The notes under the pieces were generated by a model that was given only the letters and a program-made list of their open reading frames with translations, was not told the origin of the DNA and did no database searches. Positions 46,841-55,620 of a stretch of 64,000 nt of DNA are shown piece after piece. The stretch's first letter is position 1. Each line of letters opens with the position of its first letter. Both the position numbers and the translations under genes were made by a program. The DNA comes from Woeseiaceae bacterium. GTDB lineage: Bacteria; Pseudomonadota; Gammaproteobacteria; Steroidobacterales; Woeseiaceae. The stretch is taken from the NCBI GenBank assembly GCA_021773055.1, contig JAJFKV010000025.1:1-64000 (forward strand). Reading direction: 5' to 3'.

Positions 46841-47765
46841 AAGCAGCAATCTTCTCCGCGATAGGAATAGTATTCTGCGGAGAAATAATGTCGCCTGCGA
46901 TTATGTGTGCGCTCGGTGAACCGACCTCGAGTACCGGAACGATCTCCTTATGCGAAGACCGAATTGTCGCGAAGGCGGTCTGCAGCGCAGGTACCGATAT
47001 GACCTTGTCATCGGGTGAGTAAAACACCTGGATGCGCGGTGCTGTTGCGGCTTCTATCCTGTTTCTTGCGCGGTCAACGACGCGCATAACCTGCACCAGC
47101 GTGGCTGTCGGATAGCTTGTCGTCCAGTACCTTTCCTGCAGTGCGTTATAGGGCTCCCATGAACGCGTTGCGCCGGAAATCAGCCTTAAGAATAGTGGCC
47201 CGCCGGGGCGTGTGATCCACATGGCCTTCGGATTAGCCGGTTCAAAATTCGGTGACAGCAGGATCAGAGCGTCGACAGACTGCATATTGGGGTCACCGAG
47301 CATTGACAGGGCCAAAGCGGCGCCATTCGACACCGCAATCACGACAGTTTTTCGACCGATTAGTCGACCCACAGCCAATGCGTCGGCGACATCGTCGAGC
47401 CACTCTTCTGCGATGACGTTCGCCAGCGCATCTTTCTTCAGGCCATGTCCTCTGAATCGAGTTTCAAACAGATTAGCACCGAGATTAGTAGCTACTAACT
47501 CGGCCAGTGGCGCGCTTTCCTGACGCGATGCGGAAAATCCATGCAGCGCCACAACAGACCATTCGGTTTGTTGCTCGCCGTCATGCCAGGAAAGAAGCTT
47601 CCCCGTGCCCGGGATCAGCTGCGCTGCTTGTTCGGATATCAATGCGTGCAAGTCCGGGTTTTGTCTTATCAGCGGAATGTGATCGAGACGTGATGGTGTG
47701 GTTGCTGCCAGGATTCCACCAACAGCAACTCCCAGTACGAGTATTCCCCCGGCCCAGAGTTTCAC
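46818..47765 (-). CDS. Alpha/beta hydrolase, membrane-anchored or secreted
   Basis: A 315-residue alpha/beta hydrolase fold protein. The oxyanion region is ALHGFSASRQES, the nucleophile elbow is AVSNGAAL (GxSxG variant V-S-N-G), and the Asp and His candidates are in YSPDDKVIS and GSPSAHII. The N-terminal 20 residues are hydrophobic, giving a signal or anchor. The closest textbook class is lysophospholipase/monoglyceride-lipase-like, but the substrate is unknown. It overlaps the EVE gene by four bases (ATGA) downstream of it and the Mur-ligase-like gene in the convergent direction. Confidence 0.78.
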   Translation of the reverse strand: MKLWAGGILVLGVAVGGILAATTPSRLDHIPLIRQNPDLHALISEQAAQLIPGTGKLLSWHDGEQQTEWSVVALHGFSASRQESAPLAELVATNLGANLFETRFRGHGLKKDALANVIAEEWLDDVADALAVGRLIGRKTVVIAVSNGAALALSMLGDPNMQSVDALILLSPNFEPANPKAMWITRPGGPLFLRLISGATRSWEPYNALQERYWTTSYPTATLVQVMRVVDRARNRIEAATAPRIQVFYSPDDKVISVPALQTAFATIRSSHKEIVPVLEVGSPSAHIIAGDIISPQNTIPIAEKIAAFILRPTP

Positions 47766-48214
47766 TCGAGGCTCAGAATCGTATTCCAGTGCTTCGTCTC
47801 CACTGGCATGATAGACAGCCGATTTCCCTTGCGCGTCAAAATCATGTCTTCAAGACTCTTTTCTGCTTTGATTTCGGCCAGGGTAATGTTGCGTGAGAGT
47901 TTTCTGACGAATTCTACGTCGACGAGAATCCAGCGTGGGTCTTCTTTCGTGCTCTTGGGGTCGAAATACCGCGATGTCTCATCAAACTGTATTGGGTCCG
48001 GATACGGCTCACTCGCAACCCGGGTGATTCCGACAATACCCGGCTCCTTACAATTCGAGTGATAAAAGAAAATCTCGTCACCGATTTCCATGTCGTCCCG
48101 CATCATGTTGCGGGCCTGATAGTTGCGAATACTGTCCCACATTTCGCGACCGTCAGCTTTCATGTGATCGATACTGTAAACGTCGGGTTCCGACTTCATT
48201 AACCATTTGGCCAT
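47762..48214 (-). CDS. EVE domain-containing protein
   Basis: A 150-residue protein that is a single EVE domain of the PUA-like fold (MAKWLMKSEPDVYSI, then GIVGITRVASEPYPDP and RKGNRLSIMPV). EVE domains read modified bases; human THYN1 is a homologue. The W at position 5, the IRNYQARN segment and the HSN motif (FYHSNCKEPGIVG) line the modified-nucleotide pocket in known structures. Physiological target unknown. The gene precedes the hydrolase gene with a four-base overlap and is divergent from the DUF47 gene. Confidence 0.92.
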   Translation of the reverse strand: MAKWLMKSEPDVYSIDHMKADGREMWDSIRNYQARNMMRDDMEIGDEIFFYHSNCKEPGIVGITRVASEPYPDPIQFDETSRYFDPKSTKEDPRWILVDVEFVRKLSRNITLAEIKAEKSLEDMILTRKGNRLSIMPVETKHWNTILSLE

Positions 48215-48338
48215 GGCGTGATTTTTTCCTGTCCGGGGTTCTGGGCGCGCAGTTTAACATGCCCGGAAATTGACAAATCGGGGCGACCCCTGTGTTAGCA
48301 TTGCGGCTCCGAAATCGATGCCCAGAGGGAAGTATCGA

Positions 48339-49013
48339 ATGGCCAATATGCTGGCAAACATCTTCGGCTCGTCGCCGGTAAGACCGCTGGAAAAACACAT
48401 CGGCATTGCCTACCGGTGTGCCAAGCAATTGCATCCTTTTTTCGCGGCAGCAAATAAAGGCAACTGGGATAAGGCACTGTTGGCGCGCGACTCCATAGAG
48501 AAACTCGAGCATGAAGCGGACGATCTCAAAAAGAAGATTCGACTGCAATTGCCGAAGAGTCTGTTCATGCCGGTTCCTCGCGAGGACTTGCTTGAGTTGC
48601 TTTTGGTGCAGGACAAAATAGCCAACCGCACCAAGGATGTTTCCGGTCTGGTCGTAGGCCGCAGGCTGGAAATTCCGAGTCAGATCGCGGCGCAGTTTCT
48701 GGAGTTCGTCGATCGCAATGTCGATGCTGCCAAGCAAGCCCGCAAGAGTGTTCGCGAACTCAATGAACTGTTTACTGCCGGATTTCGTGGCGCCGAAGTC
48801 CAACTAGTCGAAGGTCTTATCGAAGAACTCGACCAGATCGAAACCGATACTGACGAAAAACAGGCTACGGTTCGAGCCGCCCTTTTTGAAATTGAAAAAA
48901 CGCTGGATCCGATTGACGCCATGTTCATGTATCAGGTGATCGAACTAACCGGCGAAATTGCGGATATGGCAGAGCGTGTCGGCCGTCGACTCGAACTGTT
49001 GCTCTCACACTAA
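48339..49013 (+). CDS. DUF47/PhoU-like protein partnering the phosphate transporter
   Basis: A 224-residue helical protein of the TIGR00153 (DUF47) group, distantly related to PhoU. Typical motifs are ARDSIEKLEHEADDLKKKIR and EELDQIETDTDEKQ; acidic/His clusters of such helices bind metals. ATG 48339 has GAGGGAAG six bases ahead. It lies 43 bases before the Pit transporter gene; this pairing is seen in many bacteria, and such proteins regulate or assist Pit phosphate uptake. Confidence 0.9.
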   Translation: MANMLANIFGSSPVRPLEKHIGIAYRCAKQLHPFFAAANKGNWDKALLARDSIEKLEHEADDLKKKIRLQLPKSLFMPVPREDLLELLLVQDKIANRTKDVSGLVVGRRLEIPSQIAAQFLEFVDRNVDAAKQARKSVRELNELFTAGFRGAEVQLVEGLIEELDQIETDTDEKQATVRAALFEIEKTLDPIDAMFMYQVIELTGEIADMAERVGRRLELLLSH

Positions 49014-49024
49014 TAATAATTAAT

Positions 49025-49046
49025 CGGGGACCGTCCGCGATCCCCG
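49025..49046 (+). promoter_or_regulatory. Hairpin between DUF47 and pit, overlapping the pit ribosome site
   Basis: Inverted repeat CGGGGA-10 bases-TCCCCG whose right arm ends at the start of the ribosome binding sequence GGGAG (49046-49050) of the pit gene. There is no T-run, so it is not a terminator; it could modulate pit translation or stabilise the message. Confidence 0.4.
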
Positions 49047-49056
49047 GGAGCAAGTA

Positions 49057-50307
49057 ATGGAAGCTCAATACATCTATATCGGCCTCGCCGCGGCGTTCGG
49101 ACTGTTTATGGCCTGGGGCATCGGTGCCAACGATGTTGCCAATGCGATGGCGACGTCGGTTGGTTCGAAAGCATTGACGATCAAGCAGGCGATTTTGGTC
49201 GCTGCAATATTTGAGTTTACTGGCGCCGTTTTGGCTGGTGGTGAAGTTACCTCGACCATCCGTAAAGGCATCGTCGATACAGACTTGCTGGTGGGCTCGG
49301 AAGAGTTACTGGTTTATGGCATGTTGGCGGCGCTGCTGGCCGCCGGCACCTGGTTGCTGATCGCGTCTCGCAATGGCTGGCCGGTATCGACGACTCACTC
49401 TATTGTTGGCGCGATCGTCGGATTTGCCGCCGCGGGTATCGGCATGGACGCCGTGCAGTGGGGTAAGGTCGGCACGATCGTAATGAGCTGGGTAGTGTCG
49501 CCGGTAACCGCTGGCTTCATCGCCTATCTGATTTACATGAGTGTGCAACGTCTCATACTTCATCAGGAGGACCCGCTGTCCAAGGCGAAGCGCTACGTTC
49601 CTGTTTACATCTTTTTTGCCGCGTTCACGATCACCTTGGTGACGATACTCAAAGGGCTCAAACACGTCGGCCTCCATATGAGTATTCGGGATAGCTACTT
49701 CCTGGCAATCTTCATCGCTGCAGGTATCGCGGTGGTCGGTGCGTTTTTCATCTCCCGAATTGAGGCTGACCCGAAGTCTGAGAAAAAAGACCACTTCTAC
49801 ACAGTGGAAAGAGTGTTCGCGGTGTTGATGGTTATTACGGCCTGCGGCATGGCGTTTGCTCATGGATCGAACGATGTTGCTAACGCGATCGGGCCGTTGG
49901 CCGCGGTAATTGCTACCGCAACCACGGGCACAATCGCGGCTAAGTCGGTATTGCCGTGGTGGGTACTGGTTATTGGCGGTGGTGGTATTGTCGTTGGTCT
50001 GGCGACCTACGGGCGTCATGTCATCGCGACTGTCGGCAAGAAGATTACACAACTAACACCAAGTCGTGGTTTTGCGGCAGAGCTTGCTGCCGCCACGACG
50101 ATCGTTATTGCGTCGGGTACGGGTATGCCGATCTCGACGACGCACACGCTGGTGGGTGCGGTACTTGGAGTAGGAATGGCCCGCGGAATTGATGCTATTG
50201 ATCTAAGAGTCGTAGCACGAATCCTGGTCTCCTGGGTTGTCACTATCCCGGCAGGCGCATTCCTGGCAATTGTGTTCTTCTTTATTTTCAAGGCTGTATT
50301 GCCCTAG
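49057..50307 (+). CDS. pit: Inorganic phosphate transporter, Pit family
   Basis: A 416-residue inner-membrane phosphate (metal-phosphate) symporter with about ten helices. The two family repeats are visible: AWGIGANDVANAMATSVGS near the N-terminus and FAHGSNDVANAIGPLAAV in the second half, plus the paired STTHSIVGAIVG and STTHTLVGAVLG. It follows the DUF47 gene in the same operon and is followed after seven bases by the gamma-glutamyltransferase gene. Confidence 0.94.
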   Translation: MEAQYIYIGLAAAFGLFMAWGIGANDVANAMATSVGSKALTIKQAILVAAIFEFTGAVLAGGEVTSTIRKGIVDTDLLVGSEELLVYGMLAALLAAGTWLLIASRNGWPVSTTHSIVGAIVGFAAAGIGMDAVQWGKVGTIVMSWVVSPVTAGFIAYLIYMSVQRLILHQEDPLSKAKRYVPVYIFFAAFTITLVTILKGLKHVGLHMSIRDSYFLAIFIAAGIAVVGAFFISRIEADPKSEKKDHFYTVERVFAVLMVITACGMAFAHGSNDVANAIGPLAAVIATATTGTIAAKSVLPWWVLVIGGGGIVVGLATYGRHVIATVGKKITQLTPSRGFAAELAAATTIVIASGTGMPISTTHTLVGAVLGVGMARGIDAIDLRVVARILVSWVVTIPAGAFLAIVFFFIFKAVLP

Positions 50308-50314
50308 GGTAGAG

Positions 50315-52063
50315 ATGCTGATGCAACGAATTCTGCCGGTTCTCATACTACTTTTCGGGTTTTCATACAGCACTTATGCACAGCTCGATAGCAGTGCCGT
50401 AATTCGTTACGACGATCTGCAACACCCGCTGCTCGGCAAGTCGGGTATGGTCGCGGCGCAGAACGCGCTATCCGCCGAGGTGGGCGCAGAGATACTGGCC
50501 GCAGGCGGCAGCGCCGTCGATGCTGCCGTCGCGACGGGATTTTCACTGGTGGTCACCTTGCCGCGTGCGGGCAACCTTGGTGGTGGCGGATTCATGTTGG
50601 TCCATGACGCAGCGAGCGATGAAAACATCGCAATCGACTACCGGGAAATGGCGCCGCAAGCCGCGACCCGGGACATGTACCTCGACGAGAACGGCGACGT
50701 TGACACCAATCGCTCCCGATTCAGTCATCTTGCGGCCGGGGTGCCAGGGACTGTTAGCGGCTTTTACACGGCGCACCAGAAGTTCGGCCGACTGCCGTGG
50801 AAAAAGTTGCTGCAGCCAGCCATCAAACAGGCTCGGGAAGGTATCGTGGTCAGTTACGATCTCGCAGTATTTCTGAGTAGTCGTAAGGGCCGCTTATGCC
50901 GCAATGAAGCAGCTTGTGGCTACTACTATAAGAGTAACGGCAGCGCCTACGAAGCTGGCGAATTGTTTGTGCAGACCGATCTCGCCAATACCCTTGAACT
51001 CATAGCCGAACAGGGGCCAGATGCCTTTTATAAAGGCAAGATTGCGCGATTGATTGCGGCGGAAATGCAGCGCGGCGGTGGTCTCGTTGACCTTGCTTCG
51101 CTGGCGGCGTACAAACCAGCGATTCGTACGCCATTGACGGGTACTTACCGTGGCTTTGAAGTTGTGACTATGCCGCCAACCAGTTCAGGTGGTGTGCACG
51201 TGCTGCAAATGCTGAACATATTGGAGCATTTCCCCGTTGCTGACATGGGGGCCGGCAGTGCCGAAAGTGTTCACCTTTTAGCGGAAGTGGCACGTCTTGC
51301 TTACGCCGATCGATCGAAACACCTTGGCGACCCGGATCACTACGAAGTTCCCACTGACTGGTTGACGAGCAAAGACTACGGCGCGCAACTTGCTGCGTCG
51401 ATCGATATGCATAAGGCGCGCAACTCGAATGATGTTGCACCCGGTGTCGAGCCGATGTACGAGAGCGATGACACAACACATTTCTCGGTTATGGATAGCG
51501 ATGGCAATGTCGTTGCCAATACCTACACAATGAATTTTTCCTTTGGTTCCGGAATTGCCGTTCCCGGCGCGGGGTTCTTGCTTAACAACGAGATGGATGA
51601 TTTCTCTGCAAAACCCGGCGTAATGAATGCATTCGGCATGCTCGGTGGTGATGCCAATGAGGTTGCGGCCGGCAAGCGACCTTTGAGCTCTATGACGCCG
51701 ACGATGGTATTCGCTGATGGCGAACCGTGGTTTGCGACCGGAAGCCCGGGCGGAAGTCGGATCATTACGGTTGTGTTGCAAATGATCGTCAATGTAATCG
51801 ATCACGGCATGAATCTCGCCGAAGCGGCAAACGCGCCGCGCATGCATCACCAGTGGTTCCCCGATGTATTGACTCTGGAGCCCGGTTTCAGTCCGGATAC
51901 TATCAGGCTACTGCAGCAGCGCGGACACGACGTGCAAAACTCCAGATCCTCAAGCGGTAGTACGCAGAGTGTCGGCTTCTCCAATGGGCTTTACCAAGGC
52001 GCGTCGGACACGCGTCGACCCGGTGCGGGAAGTGCAACGCCGGATGCAGCAACAACTCAATGA
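50315..52063 (+). CDS. ggt: Gamma-glutamyltransferase, secreted
   Basis: N-terminal nucleophile enzyme that hydrolyses or transfers gamma-glutamyl groups, usually in the periplasm. 582 residues with a signal peptide (to about TYAQ). Autocleavage should occur before Thr387 (ESDDTTHFSVMD), the position of the E. coli nucleophile; the small-subunit motif LSSMTPTMVFADG and GSPGGSRI complete the site. An insertion with two Cys (RLCRNEAACGYYY, about 194-206) is unusual. ATG 50315 is supported by a nearby GGTAGAG. Its stop overlaps the MFS gene start by ATGA. Position beside gamma-glutamylpolyamine enzymes suggests gamma-glutamyl compounds as substrates. Confidence 0.92.
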   Translation: MLMQRILPVLILLFGFSYSTYAQLDSSAVIRYDDLQHPLLGKSGMVAAQNALSAEVGAEILAAGGSAVDAAVATGFSLVVTLPRAGNLGGGGFMLVHDAASDENIAIDYREMAPQAATRDMYLDENGDVDTNRSRFSHLAAGVPGTVSGFYTAHQKFGRLPWKKLLQPAIKQAREGIVVSYDLAVFLSSRKGRLCRNEAACGYYYKSNGSAYEAGELFVQTDLANTLELIAEQGPDAFYKGKIARLIAAEMQRGGGLVDLASLAAYKPAIRTPLTGTYRGFEVVTMPPTSSGGVHVLQMLNILEHFPVADMGAGSAESVHLLAEVARLAYADRSKHLGDPDHYEVPTDWLTSKDYGAQLAASIDMHKARNSNDVAPGVEPMYESDDTTHFSVMDSDGNVVANTYTMNFSFGSGIAVPGAGFLLNNEMDDFSAKPGVMNAFGMLGGDANEVAAGKRPLSSMTPTMVFADGEPWFATGSPGGSRIITVVLQMIVNVIDHGMNLAEAANAPRMHHQWFPDVLTLEPGFSPDTIRLLQQRGHDVQNSRSSSGSTQSVGFSNGLYQGASDTRRPGAGSATPDAATTQ

Positions 52064-53346
52064 CGGCAGATTCGCCGCACTTGTCCCGGTCAGCACGGCG
52101 TTATGCGATGGTCATTCTTGCCATCGTCTACATGTTCAATTTTGTCGACCGGACCATACTCTCCATTTTGCTACCGTCAATCCGGGATGAGTTCGGCAGC
52201 AGCGATGCGTTCCTGGGTTTTCTAGCAGGAACAGCGTTCGCAGTTTTCTACGCAATCCTCGGCGTCCCGATTGCCAGGTATGCAGATCAATGCAATCGTC
52301 GCAATCTGATTGCTGCTGCTGTGGCAATTTGGAGCCTAATGACGGCCGTATCAGGAATCGCAGCTACTATCGTTCATCTAACTCTCGCTCGTATTGGTGT
52401 TGGTATTGGTGAAGCTGGGTGTAGTCCGCCAGCTCACTCGATGATTGCAGATTACTACCCGCCGGAAAGTCGTTCGACGGCGATGGGTTTTTATACAATC
52501 GGTATTTCGGCGGGCATCATGCTGGCGTACCTCGGTGGCGGTTGGGTTGTCCAAAACATAGGTTGGCGTGCGGCATTTTTTGTCGTCGGCCTGCCAGGAT
52601 TGATTCTCGCGGTACTGGTTCGTTTCACATTAGTAGAGCCGCAACGTGGCTTCTCGGAGGGGCGCAAAGCCGGCGCTCACCAGTCCAGCCTGATGCAAGT
52701 CATTCGATTCCTTTTGGACCGTCCATCGTTCTGGCATATGGCCGTTGCGGCCGGTTTGTCGTCGTTCGTCGGTTACGCCGTCGTCATCTTTCTTCCGAGT
52801 TTCATCGATCGTAGCTTCGGCATTGCTTTTGCCGAAATCGGTCTTTGGCTCGGACTGATCCTGGGTATTGCTGGCGGTAGCGGATTCTTCCTCGGCGGGT
52901 ACGTTGCCGACCACCTGGGCCGAAGCGGCCACAAACGGGCGCTGCAGTTCATAGCAATAACGGTACTTGTTTCCACATTGCTATTGGCGCTGATGTTCCT
53001 TGCTCACTCATGGACGACCGTCTTGCTGTTGTTCATTGTCCCGGCAATCACCATGAACGTGTACCTCGCGCCGGTACTGGCGCAAACCCAGAGTCTCGTG
53101 TCACTGAACATGCGCGCGACGGCATCGGCGCTGGTTCTTCTGATAATCAACATTATTGGCCTTGCGCTCGGATCGTGGATCACAGGTATTCTCAGCGACT
53201 CGCTGGAGCCACAATTTGGCGAAGAGTCAATGCGCTACAGTTTGTTGATTGTGACTGTCATTATTTTGCCCTGGGCTGCCTGGCACTATTTTCGTGCCGG
53301 ACATTGGATCGACAACGATCTGGCTCGCGCCACCGAGCACGACTGA
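52060..53346 (+). CDS. MFS transporter
   Basis: A 428-residue major facilitator with 12 predicted helices. The loop 2-3 motif is present as GVPIARYADQCNRRNLI, and the second-half counterpart as GGYVADHLGRSGHKR. The N-terminal helix reads ILAIVYMFNFVDRTILSILLPSIRDEF, like the spinster/hexuronate-type subgroup. Its start overlaps ggt (ATGA), so it may carry a product or substrate of the gamma-glutamyltransferase. Convergent with the first glutamine-synthetase-like gene. Confidence 0.88.
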   Translation: MTADSPHLSRSARRYAMVILAIVYMFNFVDRTILSILLPSIRDEFGSSDAFLGFLAGTAFAVFYAILGVPIARYADQCNRRNLIAAAVAIWSLMTAVSGIAATIVHLTLARIGVGIGEAGCSPPAHSMIADYYPPESRSTAMGFYTIGISAGIMLAYLGGGWVVQNIGWRAAFFVVGLPGLILAVLVRFTLVEPQRGFSEGRKAGAHQSSLMQVIRFLLDRPSFWHMAVAAGLSSFVGYAVVIFLPSFIDRSFGIAFAEIGLWLGLILGIAGGSGFFLGGYVADHLGRSGHKRALQFIAITVLVSTLLLALMFLAHSWTTVLLLFIVPAITMNVYLAPVLAQTQSLVSLNMRATASALVLLIINIIGLALGSWITGILSDSLEPQFGEESMRYSLLIVTVIILPWAAWHYFRAGHWIDNDLARATEHD

Positions 53347-53352
53347 ACAGTT

Positions 53353-54738
53353 CTAGACCGAACGCAAATACCAGTCAAAGTCGAGCTGGCTAACCACATT
53401 GTGGAATTTTTCTGCCTCTGCCCGGCGATTCATTGCGTAATACTTGCAATAATCTTTGCCTAGGTATTCCGGCAGCACTTTGCTCCGTGAAAACTTGTCA
53501 ATTGCTGCCTCCCAGCGATTGGGAATTTTCAGTTTTGGCACAATGTGCGCCCCTTGCTCGACCATCACGCCGGGATCAATCTTGTTCTTCAAGCCGTGAT
53601 GCACTCCGGCTGCAACGCCAGCCATAACAAGATACGGATTCGCATCGGCTCCCGATGTGCGATGTTCAAAGCGCAGGTTGTTCGCATCAGACTCGGGAAT
53701 CCGCACCGAAACGACGCGGTGATTAACACCCCAGTTGGGCTCAACCGGCGCAAACATGTCAGGCCTCAGGCGGCGGTAGGAGTTGGCATTTGGCGCGCCG
53801 ATCAATGTTGCCTCCGGCATTAGCTTCAGCAACCCGCCGACCGCATGTCGCAGGCGTGCCGAAAACGGTGGCGTTGCCAAATTGTCTTTTCCCGCTGAAA
53901 AATAGTTTTTGCCATTCTTGTCGACGATGCTCATGTGAATGTGGAGCCCACATCCCGCATCCTCTTCAAACGGCTTGGCCATAAAACAGGCGATGAGTCC
54001 GTGTTTTCGCGCTGCGGCTTTGATGATACGTTTGAGGAGTACGGCATGATCGCAAGCCAGCACCGCATCGTCGACATGGTGCAGATTGATCTCAAACTGG
54101 CCCGGCGAGTATTCGGAAATCGCAGCTTCGGCGGGCACATTCTGGGCCTCGCACCAGTCGTAAACGTCATCCAGAAAACCCTCGACCTCGAACAAGTCAT
54201 CGGGATGATAGACCTGCGTTCCAGGCTGAATGCGTTCACTTCCCGGAATTAGCGGTGCGCCGATTTGTACATTCTTCGACTTGCCATCGAGTAGGTAGAA
54301 CTCGAGTTCGGTCGCGACGACCGGAGTGAGGCCCATTTTCTTAAGAGGGCGCAAGGTGTTCTCGAGAACCGCGCGAGGGTCGGCGAAGAAATTTGAGCCA
54401 TCTTCTGTCAGTACCCGAAACAGTGCCTGCCCCAGCGGTTTCCGAGCCCACGGTACCGGTGCGATCGAACCCGGAATCAATTTGGCCGGGAGGTCGGGAT
54501 CACCGTCGTCCTCGCCGTAGGGGATTCCGGAAACGGTTTCTCCCAGTGTCGTCAGCAGCGTCGCTCCGGCACAAAAGATGAAGCCACCATTACAGCTTTT
54601 CTCGAATTCATTCGGCCGGACTCGCTTGCCCTTAAGGATTCCGTTGAGATCCGGAATGAGCAGCTCCAGTGATTCAAATTTGCCGTGCTTTTTCTGTACT
54701 GCCTTGATCTCAGTGACAAGGGGATGCTGCTTCGCCAT
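53353..54738 (-). CDS. puuA: Glutamine synthetase-family protein (gamma-glutamylpolyamine synthetase-like)
   Basis: A 461-residue enzyme of the type III/PuuA branch of glutamine synthetases. N-terminal beta-grasp domain (to about 120, GILKGKRVRPNEFEK), then the catalytic domain with metal/ATP residues in SEYSPGQFEINLHH, CGLHIHMSI and SYRRLRPDMFAP. PuuA-type proteins ligate glutamate to putrescine or other amines rather than ammonia. It is divergent from the IclR regulator gene and is one of two such enzymes in this cluster (the other at 58321), so amine specificity may differ between them. Confidence 0.87.
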   Translation of the reverse strand: MAKQHPLVTEIKAVQKKHGKFESLELLIPDLNGILKGKRVRPNEFEKSCNGGFIFCAGATLLTTLGETVSGIPYGEDDGDPDLPAKLIPGSIAPVPWARKPLGQALFRVLTEDGSNFFADPRAVLENTLRPLKKMGLTPVVATELEFYLLDGKSKNVQIGAPLIPGSERIQPGTQVYHPDDLFEVEGFLDDVYDWCEAQNVPAEAAISEYSPGQFEINLHHVDDAVLACDHAVLLKRIIKAAARKHGLIACFMAKPFEEDAGCGLHIHMSIVDKNGKNYFSAGKDNLATPPFSARLRHAVGGLLKLMPEATLIGAPNANSYRRLRPDMFAPVEPNWGVNHRVVSVRIPESDANNLRFEHRTSGADANPYLVMAGVAAGVHHGLKNKIDPGVMVEQGAHIVPKLKIPNRWEAAIDKFSRSKVLPEYLGKDYCKYYAMNRRAEAEKFHNVVSQLDFDWYLRSV

Positions 54739-54813
54739 TTTTCGTACTCATTCTTTCGAAGTACCAAGAGAATCGACGATTCTAGCGGTTGCCGCAACAG
54801 GTTGGAATGATTT

Positions 54814-54840
54814 ATATTATGAACTCTAAATTCATAATAT
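54814..54840. promoter_or_regulatory. Perfect palindrome in the iclR/puuA divergent region
   Basis: Ten-base arms ATATTATGAA and TTCATAATAT separated by seven bases, ending nine bases before the iclR start codon. It is central to the 111-base region between the divergent glutamine-synthetase-like and iclR genes. The size is typical of an IclR-family operator, so IclR probably represses itself and the divergent gene. Confidence 0.75.
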
Positions 54841-54849
54841 GGAATCATA

Positions 54850-55605
54850 ATGCGTGACCACGCAGCACCGCAGGGAGCTCAGGCCGCGCTCCGGGCCATA
54901 CGGCTACTGAAACTCTTTACAGTTGAATCGCCAGAACTTCAGCTTGCACAGATCAGTGCAGGTTCCGGGTTGAACAAGACAACGACGCATCGCCTGTTGC
55001 AGGCGCTGCTGAGTGAAGAGCTGCTGGACCGCAATCCCAGCGGCGGTGCTTATCGTTTGGGCCCGGGCATGATGGCACTCGGCGTCCTGGCGCTGTCGAG
55101 CAATGACCTTCGCTTGCGCGCACGGCCGCTCTTGAAACGGCTTGCGGAGGACACTGGCGAAACGGCGACTCTGGAAGTACCTATTGATGACACCATGCTG
55201 ATTCTGGACGAAGTCAGCGGCAAGCACTTCGTGGGTGCGTCTGGCAACGTCGGTACACGCTGGCCCATCCATGCCACGTCAACCGGGAAGGCATTCATTG
55301 CGTTCGAGAAGCACGGTTCCGATCGGTTGGCCGAACGGCTGCAACCATTGACAGCGAGAACCATCACCCAACGGGATGAACTCGAGCGGCAATTGAGTAA
55401 TATTCGTCGGCGCGGTTTCGCCGAAACGGTGGATGAGCTGGAGGAGGGCTTTTCCGGCGTCGGCGCGATTGTCCGGGGCGGCACGGGCGAAGTGCTGGGA
55501 GCCTTGTCAATCTGTGGGCCCAGTCAGCGCATGTCAGAGAGTCGCCGCGCACAGCTCGGCGCGACACTATGCACAGTCGCGACGCACCTGCAGCCGCGAT
55601 ACTGA
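54850..55605 (+). CDS. IclR-family transcriptional regulator
   Basis: A 251-residue regulator with an N-terminal winged helix-turn-helix (RLLKLFTVESPELQLAQISA, NKTTTHRLLQALLSEELL) and the C-terminal IclR effector domain (GRPLLKRLAEDTGETATL-like, then HATSTGKAFIAF and RRGFAETVDELEEG). The effector is unknown; a polyamine or gamma-glutamyl intermediate is a reasonable guess from the neighbours. It lies divergent from the glutamine-synthetase-like gene and directly before the NhaC-type transporter gene. Confidence 0.92.
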   Translation: MRDHAAPQGAQAALRAIRLLKLFTVESPELQLAQISAGSGLNKTTTHRLLQALLSEELLDRNPSGGAYRLGPGMMALGVLALSSNDLRLRARPLLKRLAEDTGETATLEVPIDDTMLILDEVSGKHFVGASGNVGTRWPIHATSTGKAFIAFEKHGSDRLAERLQPLTARTITQRDELERQLSNIRRRGFAETVDELEEGFSGVGAIVRGGTGEVLGALSICGPSQRMSESRRAQLGATLCTVATHLQPRY

Positions 55606-55620
55606 TTGCTCCGTGATAAG

